Of a stretch of DNA of 26,765 nucleotides, positions 21,440 to 26,765 are shown piece after piece; the stretch's first letter is position 1; the number at the start of each line of letters is the position of its first letter. The notes under the pieces were generated by a model that saw only the letters and a program-made list of their open reading frames with translations, was not told the origin of the DNA and ran no database searches. The DNA comes from JBFMAP01 sp964632135 (GTDB taxonomy: Archaea > Micrarchaeota > Micrarchaeia > Burarchaeales > JBFMAP01). The stretch covers positions 1 through 26,765 of the forward strand of contig CAZWEI010000010.1 in NCBI GenBank assembly GCA_964632135.1, read 5' to 3'. Both the position numbers and the translations under genes were made by a program.

Positions 21440-22897
21440 ATGGACTTGAACATCTTTAAACCATACATAAAACTTCTTCCGGAAATCAAGCAGCCTGCGC
21501 GCGCGCCGTCCTTAAACGAGAAACTCACGTGGACCATCGTCGCGCTGCTGATATTCTTCGTGATGTACCACGTTTACCCAATCGGGACGATTCCAGTGAA
21601 GGGCGGGCAGTTCGAGTTCCTCCAGATGATAATGGCGAGCAAGATAGGAAGCCTCATCACCGCAGGAATAGGGCCCATTGTCCTCGCGTCCATTTTTCTC
21701 CAACTCTTCATAGGCGCAAAGATAATCAGCATCGACCTCAGCAACCCGGAGCAGAAGTCGCTTTACCACGGCGTCCAGAAACTGCTCGCGGTCGCGCTGT
21801 GCTTCTTCGAGTCAGGCGTTTATGTCTATTCGATTCTGATGATTCCGGGAAACCCATACGTTGGAATAAATCCGCTGTTCGGGGGATTCACCGCGCTATT
21901 TATAACGTTGCAGCTCGCGCTCGGCTCCGTAATATTGCTGTATTTGGATGAGATTGTTTCAAAATACGGGATAGGAAGCGGAATCAGTCTTTTCATCGCT
22001 GCGGGTGTTTCGCTCGCTGTCGTGCAAGGAACCATAAGCGTACTGCTTCCGAACGCGCTCAAGGCGCTCGAGTCAGGCGGCGCGGATGCGCTCGCGATGG
22101 GGATTCTCGCGCTCCTGCCTCTGGCATTCACGGCAGTCGTTTTCATCGCATGCACCTACGCGGAGGGAATGAAAGTCGAGATTCCGCTCGCGTTCGAGAG
22201 GGCGCGCGGCTTCGGCGGAAGGTACCCCATCAAATTCCTCTACGTCTCAAACATCCCGGTCATTCTCGCTTCCGCGCTCATGCTCAACCTGCAGCTGTGG
22301 TCGCGCGCGCTCCACGGGCAGGTTTTGATGCTGGGCGGGGCGAACCTCGTCGACCTCATCGCGCAGACTGATTCGTCGGGCAGGCTTTACAGCGGGCTGA
22401 TGTATTTCATCACGCCCTCGTTCCCGAACCCGATCTTCCTGCCAGGAGGCTATGCCGAGTATGTGCAGTACTTCAGTCTTCAGCACGCGCTCGCTACCCC
22501 GCTCGGGATTCTCTTCATCCCAGAAATCGTTCATGTTTTCACGTATATGATTGCAATGGTCGCGCTCTGCGTTCTGTTCGGGACGTTCTGGATTGAGACC
22601 ACCGGAATGGGCGCGAAGGACGTTGCAGCACAACTGCAAAAGTCAGGGCTCCAGGTGCCCGGCTTCCGCAGAGACCCGCGCGTGATCGAGAAAGTCCTCG
22701 ACAAATACATCCCGACAATCACTATTCTGGGAAGCATTTTCGTCGGGCTTCTCGCGTTCTTCGCAGACATGACCGGCGCGTTGGGGACAGGCACAGGGAT
22801 ACTGCTTACGGTCGGCATTCTGAACAGGATGTACGAGGACCTTACGGCGCAGAGGATGTTCGACCTTTATCCTGACTTGAGGAGGTTCGTGGGCTGA
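21440..22897 (+). CDS. secY: Preprotein translocase subunit SecY
   Basis: SecY is the channel-forming subunit of the Sec61/SecYEG translocon in the cytoplasmic membrane. The protein has 485 residues with about ten hydrophobic segments. The first helix is TWTIVALLIFFVMYHVYPIG, and the following glycine-containing region reads FLQMIMASKIGSLITAGIGP. The motif LDEIVSKYGIGSGISLFIAAG and the cytosolic loop FERARGFGGRYPIKFLYVSNIPVILASAL are diagnostic. The C-terminal RDPRVIEKVLDKYIPTITILGS is archaeal-type. AATTGGTGG precedes the ATG. Its position after L15 is the conserved archaeal order. Confidence 0.97.
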   Translation: MDLNIFKPYIKLLPEIKQPARAPSLNEKLTWTIVALLIFFVMYHVYPIGTIPVKGGQFEFLQMIMASKIGSLITAGIGPIVLASIFLQLFIGAKIISIDLSNPEQKSLYHGVQKLLAVALCFFESGVYVYSILMIPGNPYVGINPLFGGFTALFITLQLALGSVILLYLDEIVSKYGIGSGISLFIAAGVSLAVVQGTISVLLPNALKALESGGADALAMGILALLPLAFTAVVFIACTYAEGMKVEIPLAFERARGFGGRYPIKFLYVSNIPVILASALMLNLQLWSRALHGQVLMLGGANLVDLIAQTDSSGRLYSGLMYFITPSFPNPIFLPGGYAEYVQYFSLQHALATPLGILFIPEIVHVFTYMIAMVALCVLFGTFWIETTGMGAKDVAAQLQKSGLQVPGFRRDPRVIEKVLDKYIPTITILGSIFVGLLAFFADMTGALGTGTGILLTVGILNRMYEDLTAQRMFDLYPDLRRFVG

Positions 22898-22901
22898 TGG
22901 T

Positions 22902-23450
22902 ATGATAGTAGTTCTGGGAACGCCCGGCGCGGGCAAATCAACTGTCCTTCGCGAGATTAAGAAGGAACTTCCGGATTGGAAGATTATGAACTACGGGGAC
23001 GTGATGCTCGAGCTCGCGGTCTCAAAAAAGTTAGTCTCAAACCGCGACGAGATACGCAGGCTTCCGACGCGCGCGCAGAAGGAGCTCCAGCGGGACGCGG
23101 CGCGAAAAATTTCCGCGGAGAAGGGAAAAGTGATTCTTGACACGCACTGCTCAATCAGCACGCCCCGCGGCCATCTTCCGGGACTTCCATTTGACATCCT
23201 GAAGGAACTGAACGTCGACGCGTTCGTGCTCATAACCGCGTCCTCGCAGGACATTCTGCGCAGGAGGCACGAGGACAGCACCCGCGCGCGCGACATCCAG
23301 CCGCTTGAGGCGCTTGAGGAAATACAGTTCATAAACAAGGCGCTTCTCGCGACATACGCTGCATTCACGGGCGCGCCTGCGCTCATAATACAGAACGCGG
23401 ACGGTAAGCTCGACGACGCGGTTGAGAGACTCAAATCCGTCCTTCAGTGA
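22902..23450 (+). CDS. adkA: Archaeal-type adenylate kinase
   Basis: The enzyme interconverts ATP and AMP with two ADP. The protein has 182 residues. The Walker A loop is G-T-P-G-A-G-K-S-T (6-14). The family segment KIMNYGDVMLELA, the RDEIRRLP motif, and the ILDTHCSISTPRGHLPGLP region follow. The lid contains RRRHEDSTRARD. It belongs to the archaeal trimeric type rather than the bacterial Adk. It starts 5 bp after the secY stop. Confidence 0.95.
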   Translation: MIVVLGTPGAGKSTVLREIKKELPDWKIMNYGDVMLELAVSKKLVSNRDEIRRLPTRAQKELQRDAARKISAEKGKVILDTHCSISTPRGHLPGLPFDILKELNVDAFVLITASSQDILRRRHEDSTRARDIQPLEALEEIQFINKALLATYAAFTGAPALIIQNADGKLDDAVERLKSVLQ

Positions 23451-23459
23451 GGGGGGCAT

Positions 23460-23990
23460 ATGAACGGTCTAAGCGAGGCATTCATCATCGTCACGCTTTC
23501 AGCGGCGGTCTACCTGCTGCTTTCATCCTTCGTGATGAAGACGTTCGGAAAACGGGACCGCGTGATGGAGATTCAGAAGGAGATGAACGAAATGAACAAG
23601 GAGCACCGCGAGGCGCTCAAGGGCGGGGACAAGGAGAGGCTCGCGCGCGCGGAGAAAAACTACGGTCGCATGATGCCGCTCCTCACGGAGTCCATGATGC
23701 TCCAGTTCAGGCCGCTCATCGTCCTGCTCCCCATCCTGTTCATCATCCCGCCGTTCCTGCGCGGGCAGTATCCCGCGTTCCAGATAAAACTTCCAATCCC
23801 GCTCCCTGTCCCGTTCCCGCTCGACGCGTTCATCAACCGCTTCCCGAATGCGCGCGACGTTTTCGGCGCAGTGGGATGGTTCTGGATATTCGTGGTCTTC
23901 GGCGGGCTTCTGCTCCAGCCGCTCACGAACTTCATAAGTAAACTAATGGGAAAAGATAAGAAAGAAGAAAGAAAAGAAATAAACAAATGA
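23460..23990 (+). CDS. DUF106 membrane protein (YidC/Oxa1/EMC3-superfamily insertase-like)
   Basis: The protein has 176 residues. A first membrane helix (AFIIVTLSAAVYLLLSSFVM) is followed by a charged coiled-coil (about 32-66, MEIQKEMNEMNKEHREALKGG). Two further hydrophobic segments follow (FRPLIVLLPILFIIPPFLRG and VGWFWIFVVFGGLLLQPL), then a Lys/Glu tail. This is the architecture of archaeal DUF106 proteins, regarded as minimal relatives of the YidC/Oxa1/EMC3 insertases. Sitting behind secY and adkA is its usual place. Insertase activity is inferred from the family. Confidence 0.88.
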   Translation: MNGLSEAFIIVTLSAAVYLLLSSFVMKTFGKRDRVMEIQKEMNEMNKEHREALKGGDKERLARAEKNYGRMMPLLTESMMLQFRPLIVLLPILFIIPPFLRGQYPAFQIKLPIPLPVPFPLDAFINRFPNARDVFGAVGWFWIFVVFGGLLLQPLTNFISKLMGKDKKEERKEINK

Positions 23991-23999
23991 GGTGTTCAT

Positions 24000-24308
24000 A
24001 TGCCGCTTCCAAAAAACCGCTCAAGCTCTGTCCGGAAAATTTTCACGCGCGCGCCATCAGGCACGCACATACACTACAGGAGGAAAAAAGTTGATGGAAA
24101 GCCATCGTGCGGCGCGTGCGGCGCGTTGCTTCACGGCGTTTCACACGCGCACGGGCTCGCGAAGAGCGAGAGAAAGCCCTCAAGACTTTTCGGCGGAAAT
24201 TTATGCTCGGAGTGCTCGCGAAAAGTAATCAAGATGCGCGTTCTGCTCAAGACGAATGAGATGAACGCTGATGACGTCCCGATGCTCTATCGCAAATACG
24301 TGAAATGA
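24000..24308 (+). CDS. rpl34e: 50S ribosomal protein L34e (eL34)
   Basis: eL34 is an archaeal/eukaryotic large-subunit protein. The protein has 102 residues. Four cysteines form the zinc site: C-G-A-C (37-40) and C-S-E-C (69-72). The basic start (NRSSSVRKIFTRAPSGTHIHYRRKK) is typical. GAGGTGTTCAT leads into the ATG. Confidence 0.93.
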   Translation: MPLPKNRSSSVRKIFTRAPSGTHIHYRRKKVDGKPSCGACGALLHGVSHAHGLAKSERKPSRLFGGNLCSECSRKVIKMRVLLKTNEMNADDVPMLYRKYVK

Positions 24309-24331
24309 ACTCGAGACGATGAAGTGAAAAA

Positions 24332-24850
24332 ATGATAATCTGCATTTCCGGCCTCTCGGGCTGCGGAAAAAACACCGTCGGCGAGATTGTCGCGAGAAAA
24401 CTCGGGTTGCTCGAGGTGAAAATATCCTTCAAGGAGGAGGCAAAGAGGAGGAAGATGGGGCTCATGGACTTCCAGAAACTCGCGACGCAGGACGAAAAAT
24501 TTGATATCGCGCTCGACAAGAGGATTGCAGCCGAGGCATCGAAGGGTAACTGCGTGGTGATGACGTGGCTCGGGCCCTGGGTGGTGAAGAACTGCGATTT
24601 CCGCGTGTGGCTCGAAGTGGGCGAGGAGGAGCGCGCGAGGCGCGTCGCGAAGCGCGACGGAATGATGTACGCAGAGGCGCTCGCGCACGTCCGCGCGCGG
24701 GACGACAACAACCGCGAGAGATACACGAAATATTACGACATAAACATCGATGACCACCGTAACTTCGATATGATAATAAACGGAGAGGGAAAAACCCCTG
24801 ATGAAATTGCAGACGAGATAATAACCGGCGTGAAAAAGAAAATCAGGTGA
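24332..24850 (+). CDS. cmk: Archaeal cytidylate kinase (Cmk, COG1102 type), atypical P-loop
   Basis: The expected reaction is phosphorylation of CMP/dCMP. The protein has 172 residues. The P-loop reads G-L-S-G-C-G-K-N-T (7-15), where archaeal Cmk usually has a G-P-P-G-S-G-T-T type loop. The rest follows the family: FQKLATQDEKFDIALDKRIAAEA, WVVKNCDFRVWLEV, ERARRVAKRDGM, RERYTKYYDINIDDHRNFDMIIN. Operon position between L34e and L14e agrees with Cmk. A restored Walker A lysine is the notable oddity; the substrate could differ. Confidence 0.88.
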   Translation: MIICISGLSGCGKNTVGEIVARKLGLLEVKISFKEEAKRRKMGLMDFQKLATQDEKFDIALDKRIAAEASKGNCVVMTWLGPWVVKNCDFRVWLEVGEEERARRVAKRDGMMYAEALAHVRARDDNNRERYTKYYDINIDDHRNFDMIINGEGKTPDEIADEIITGVKKKIR

Positions 24851-24856
24851 TACACT

Positions 24857-25081
24857 ATGCCTGCTATTGAAGTTGGAAGGGTTTGCGTGAAGCTCGCCGG
24901 TCGCGATGCCGGAAGCAAGTGCGTGATAGCGAATGTGCTCGACGAGAGTTTCGTCGAAATAATAAGCGCGGGACGAAAGAAAAAAAGGAAAGTGAGCATC
25001 CGCCATCTCGAGCCGCTCGCGCAAAAGATTGAGATTAAGAGCGAGGAGGAGGCGCGAACCGCGCTCTCGCAAATCCAATAA
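24857..25081 (+). CDS. rpl14e: 50S ribosomal protein L14e (eL14)
   Basis: This is a small KOW-type large-subunit protein. It has 74 residues: IEVGRVCVKLAGRDAGSKCVIANVLDESFVEI is the typical first half, with KKRKVSIRHLEPLAQKIEI after it. AGGTGAT precedes the ATG at a normal distance. Its place between Cmk and Cbf5 is conserved in archaea. Confidence 0.93.
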   Translation: MPAIEVGRVCVKLAGRDAGSKCVIANVLDESFVEIISAGRKKKRKVSIRHLEPLAQKIEIKSEEEARTALSQIQ

Positions 25082-25091
25082 CAGTGATTGT

Positions 25092-26120
25092 GTGGAAGAG
25101 GTGCTCGTAAAGATTGATGAGGAAACAGATTCCAGGTATGGAAAGCCGCCACACGAGAGAAGCACGGATGAACTGCTTCGGTTCGGCGTGGTGGTGATTG
25201 ACAAGCCCTGCGGCCCCTCGAGCCACGAGGTGAGCGCGTGGGCGCGCAACATCCTCGGCCTGCAAAAGGCAGGGCACTCGGGCACGCTCGACCCCAACGT
25301 TTCGGGCGTTCTCGTGATAGGGCTCGAGGACGCGACGAAGGCGATGGGATTCCTGCTGAAAAGCACGAAGGAATACGTTGGCATAATGAGGTTTCATCGC
25401 GACATTTCTGAACGCAATTTGCTCAAAGAGCAAATGCGCATTTGTCCGGAGGACAAATTGCGCGATGTAAGAAAAGTGTTCAAAAAATTCACTGGCGAAA
25501 TCGCCCAGCGCCCGCCCGTGAAATCCGCGGTCCGGCGCGTCGTGAGAAAGAGAAAGGTTTATTACCTTGACGCGCTAGAAATTAAAGAGCGCGACGTCCT
25601 TTTTGCCGTCGGATGCGATGCCGGGACATACATACGAAAGTTATGCTCGGACATAGGCAGGGAAATCGGCTCAGGCGCGAATATGCTCGAGCTCCGCAGG
25701 ACGATGGTGGGCTCGATTCGCGAGGAGCGCGCGGTAACGCTTCAGAAACTGAGCGACGCGCGCTGGCTCTGGAAAGAGAAAAATGATGATTCCCTGATGC
25801 GGAAAATAATTCTTCCGCTCGAGGATGTTGTTGATTTGAAAAGGGTTTGGTTGCGCGATTCCGCAATCGAATCAGTGTGCTCAGGCGCGCAGCTCGCTGC
25901 GCCAGGCGTCGCGAAGTTGGAGGCAGGCATCGGGAAAGGTGATGGAATCGCGCTGCTCTCGCTGAAAGGCGAACTCGTGGCAGTCGCGCGAGCGGAAATG
26001 GACTCGCAGGAAATATTAAAGAGCGCGCACGGTATAGTTGCGAATACTGCGCGCGTGCTCATGAAAAAGGGAACGTATCCAAAAAGTTGGAAAAGCAAAT
26101 CGCAGGAAATCGCAACTTGA
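25092..26120 (+). CDS. cbf5: tRNA/rRNA pseudouridine synthase Cbf5 (TruB family)
   Basis: Cbf5 is the catalytic subunit of H/ACA guide RNPs and also makes tRNA pseudouridine 55. From the GTG at 25092 the protein has 342 residues; GTGAT precedes that start, and a GTG at 25101 is an alternative. The catalytic motif is G-H-S-G-T-L-D-P-N with Asp67. The RPPVKSAVRR segment, the AGTYIRKLCSDIG motif and a C-terminal PUA domain (VWLRDSAIESVCSGAQLAAPGV to RVLMKKGTYP) are present. Between DIS and PEDKLRDV there are about 13 extra residues (E-R-N-L-L-K-E-Q-M-R-I-C) compared with other archaeal Cbf5, encoded by a palindromic 50-bp stretch at 25413-25462. Confidence 0.94.
   Translation: MEEVLVKIDEETDSRYGKPPHERSTDELLRFGVVVIDKPCGPSSHEVSAWARNILGLQKAGHSGTLDPNVSGVLVIGLEDATKAMGFLLKSTKEYVGIMRFHRDISERNLLKEQMRICPEDKLRDVRKVFKKFTGEIAQRPPVKSAVRRVVRKRKVYYLDALEIKERDVLFAVGCDAGTYIRKLCSDIGREIGSGANMLELRRTMVGSIREERAVTLQKLSDARWLWKEKNDDSLMRKIILPLEDVVDLKRVWLRDSAIESVCSGAQLAAPGVAKLEAGIGKGDGIALLSLKGELVAVARAEMDSQEILKSAHGIVANTARVLMKKGTYPKSWKSKSQEIAT
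25413..25462. repeat. Palindromic double-hairpin element inside cbf5
   Basis: The 50 bp open with cgcaatttgctc and close with ggacaaattgcg. They hold gcaatttgctc-aaa-gagcaaatgc as one hairpin and gcatttgtcc-gga-ggacaaattgc as a second, around a perfect 14-bp palindrome (caaatgcgcatttg). The outer arms are also complementary. The element is in frame and adds residues to the protein. Confidence 0.75.
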
Positions 26121-26133
26121 AAATTATGTTAAT
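26120..26133 (+). promoter_or_regulatory. Candidate TATA region of tRNA-Ser
   Basis: The stretch aaaattatgttaat lies directly before the tRNA 5' end. It is too close for a canonical TATA box, so the tRNA may instead be read through from cbf5 and cut by RNase P. Weak call. Confidence 0.25.
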
Positions 26134-26171
26134 GCCGGGGTGGCGGAACCTGGTAACGCGTATGCCTGGAG

Positions 26172-26202
26172 CGGAATTCCCGTTCGCGGGAACGAACTCG
26201 AA
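26172..26202 (+). other. Canonical-position (37/38) tRNA intron, 31 nt
   Basis: The intron lies between G37 (26171) and A38 (26203). It contains a strong hairpin, TTCCCG-TTCG-CGGGAA, and a CTC near its 3' end that can pair with GAG of the anticodon loop, as expected for a bulge-helix-bulge substrate of the archaeal splicing endonuclease. The exact bulges are not perfect by eye. Confidence 0.75.
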
Positions 26203-26233
26203 AGCATATGGCCCTCACGGGCCTCATGGGTTC

Positions 26234-26410
26234 TGACTTTTTTCTCTCTTGGAAAGAGAGAAAAAACTCAACTAAAAAGAGAGAAATGAAACATTTCGTT
26301 TGTCACCCAAAAAGCCTTCTTCCAAAAGAAGAAGGGGGGAATTCTTCCTGCCCAAGGGGGGAATCAGGAGGACCCTGGAACTGAAGGGGGGCGGAGCCCC
26401 CCTGCGGGTC
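26234..26410 (+). other. Structured T-loop insertion (intron candidate) in tRNA-Ser
   Basis: TGAC (26234-26237) can pair with GTCG (26408-26411). It is directly followed by a perfect 13-bp hairpin TTTTTTCTCTCTT-GGA-AAGAGAGAAAAAA (26238-26266). Then come GAAATG-AAA-CATTTC (26283-26297), an 8-bp hairpin CCTTCTTC-CAAAA-GAAGAAGG (26315-26335), and the conserved 3' block with its 7-bp GC hairpin. The layout matches the tRNA-Arg insertion although the 5' halves share little sequence. The boundaries assume a TTC|GGAT junction and could shift by a few bases. Confidence 0.7.
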
Positions 26411-26417
26411 GGATCCC
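26356..26417 (+). repeat. Conserved 62-nt 3' block, copy 2 (tRNA-Ser)
   Basis: This block matches 3684-3623 (minus strand) at 60 of 62 positions. The two differences are A/G after GACCCTG and T/G just before TCGGATCCC. Confidence 0.9.
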
Positions 26418-26475
26418 ATCCCCGGCGTTCCTGTAATAAAGATTGACAAGACTGTTGAAATTGAATGGTGAAATA

Positions 26476-26765
26476 ATGGCAAAACCTCATGAAAAAAAGG
26501 AGCCTTCGTCTCAGCCCAAGCAACAACAGCAGCCGCAGCAGCCGCAAAAGCCACAGCCGCAAAAGCCTGTGGCATCCCAAAAGCCAGTGGCATCCGGGAA
26601 GGAGATTCGGGGTATCGTTCGAGTCTCGGGCAGGGATTTGAAGGGCGAGCTTCCGCTCAAGACAGCGCTCACGCACGTAAAAGGCGTGGGTCTAAGGCTT
26701 GGCGGCGTGCTCACAGGCATCGCGCTCCGCGAGCTGAAACTCGGGAAGGACGCGGTCGTGGGCGA
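26476..26765 (+). CDS. rps13: 30S ribosomal protein S13 (uS13), 5' part, with Gln/Pro-rich extension
   Basis: uS13 sits in the 30S head and contacts tRNA and the large subunit. The gene runs off the window after 96 codons. The first 40 residues are a low-complexity Gln/Pro/Lys stretch (QPKQQQQPQQPQKPQPQKP), not part of the family. The true domain begins KEIRGIVRVSGRDLKGELPLKTALTHVKGVGLRLGGVL, with the G-V-G helix-hairpin motif. The ATG at 26476 is the only good start; the spacer back to tRNA-Ser is 48 bp. Confidence 0.92.
   Translation, partial: MAKPHEKKEPSSQPKQQQQPQQPQKPQPQKPVASQKPVASGKEIRGIVRVSGRDLKGELPLKTALTHVKGVGLRLGGVLTGIALRELKLGKDAVVG

Larger units (their letters stand above)
26134..26427 (+). 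tRNA. tRNA-Ser(GGA) with an anticodon-loop intron and a 177-nt T-loop insertion
   Basis: The acceptor GCCGGGG (26134-26140) pairs with CCCCGGC (26420-26426), and the discriminator is G, as in serine tRNAs. The D-stem GCG/CGC is at 26142-26160. The anticodon stem TATGC (26161-26165) pairs with GCATA (26204-26208), with loop CTGGAG+A giving anticodon GGA. The long variable arm GGCCC-TCAC-GGGCC identifies a type II tRNA. The T-stem ATGGG (26226-26230) pairs with CCCAT (26415-26419), but 184 nt separate the halves instead of 7. The 5' side reads TTCTGAC and the 3' side GGTCGGAT. A TTC|GGAT junction gives loop TTCGGAT, with G rather than the near-universal A at position 58. CCA is not encoded. Confidence 0.88.

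Noticed and set aside
26272..26676. Minus-strand frame covering the tRNA-Ser insertion and the start of S13, which might have been an intron-encoded protein
   Set aside because: It is Leu/Arg-rich low complexity read from the Gln/Pro codons of S13, with no homing-endonuclease motif such as LAGLIDADG. The insertion itself carries no credible frame.
1..26765. CRISPR array or insertion sequence
   Set aside because: No regularly spaced repeats with unique spacers and no transposase-like frame or terminal inverted repeats were seen. The repeats present are pairs or triplets explained above.

Overview
The window is archaeal chromosome, GC-rich with a strong bias for GCG/CGC-type codons. It is dominated by the S10/spc ribosomal-protein superoperon in the order usual for euryarchaeota-related lineages: L3, L4, L23, L2, S19, L22, S3, L29, aIF1, Rnp1, S17, L14, L24, S4e, L5, S14, S8, L6, L32e, L19e, L18, S5, L30, L15, SecY, AdkA, DUF106, L34e, Cmk, L14e, Cbf5, then S13. 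Archaeal hallmarks include S4e, L32e, L19e, L34e, L14e, Rnp1, a Trm5-type methyltransferase, ScpA/ScpB, TATA boxes placed for leaderless transcripts, and introns in tRNA genes. A small-genome (DPANN-like) lineage fits, but that is an inference; the sequence alone does not fix the phylum.

Layout. 1-784: 3' end of leucyl-tRNA synthetase. 845-2730: a predicted exported protein and a Trm5-like tRNA methyltransferase. 2747-3547: three small minus-strand genes of unknown function. 3613-3832: tRNA-Arg(CCG), minus strand, with its T-loop interrupted. 3895-5179: scpA-scpB. 5180-6352: an AT-rich islet with a HEPN/nucleotidyltransferase pair, flanked by duplicated pieces of the scpB 3' end. 6364-7435: two unknown minus-strand genes. 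7541-26120: the ribosomal superoperon, with three unusual passengers: a 43-residue Cys-rich ORF after L3, a 78-residue membrane protein between L32e and L19e, and a 267-residue AT-rich gene with an internal duplication between L30 and L15. 26134-26427: tRNA-Ser(GGA), with an ordinary anticodon-loop intron and a second, large insertion in the T-loop. 26476-end: start of S13.

The most striking observation is that the two unrelated tRNA genes, about 22 kb apart and on opposite strands, are interrupted at the same place in the T-loop. The insertions (about 148 and 177 nt) share a nearly identical 62-nt 3' block (60/62 identical) and a common layout: a short helix at the junction, then a long hairpin of unrelated sequence, a variable middle, and the conserved 3' block with a 7-bp GC hairpin. 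This looks like a family of structured, possibly mobile tRNA introns or ribozymes. The junctions do not form an obvious canonical bulge-helix-bulge.

Functionally, most of the window is translation and export machinery: ribosomal proteins, initiation factor aIF1, RNase P subunit, SecY translocon and the DUF106 insertase-like protein, pseudouridine synthase Cbf5 and two nucleotide kinases. Condensin-type chromosome proteins sit upstream.
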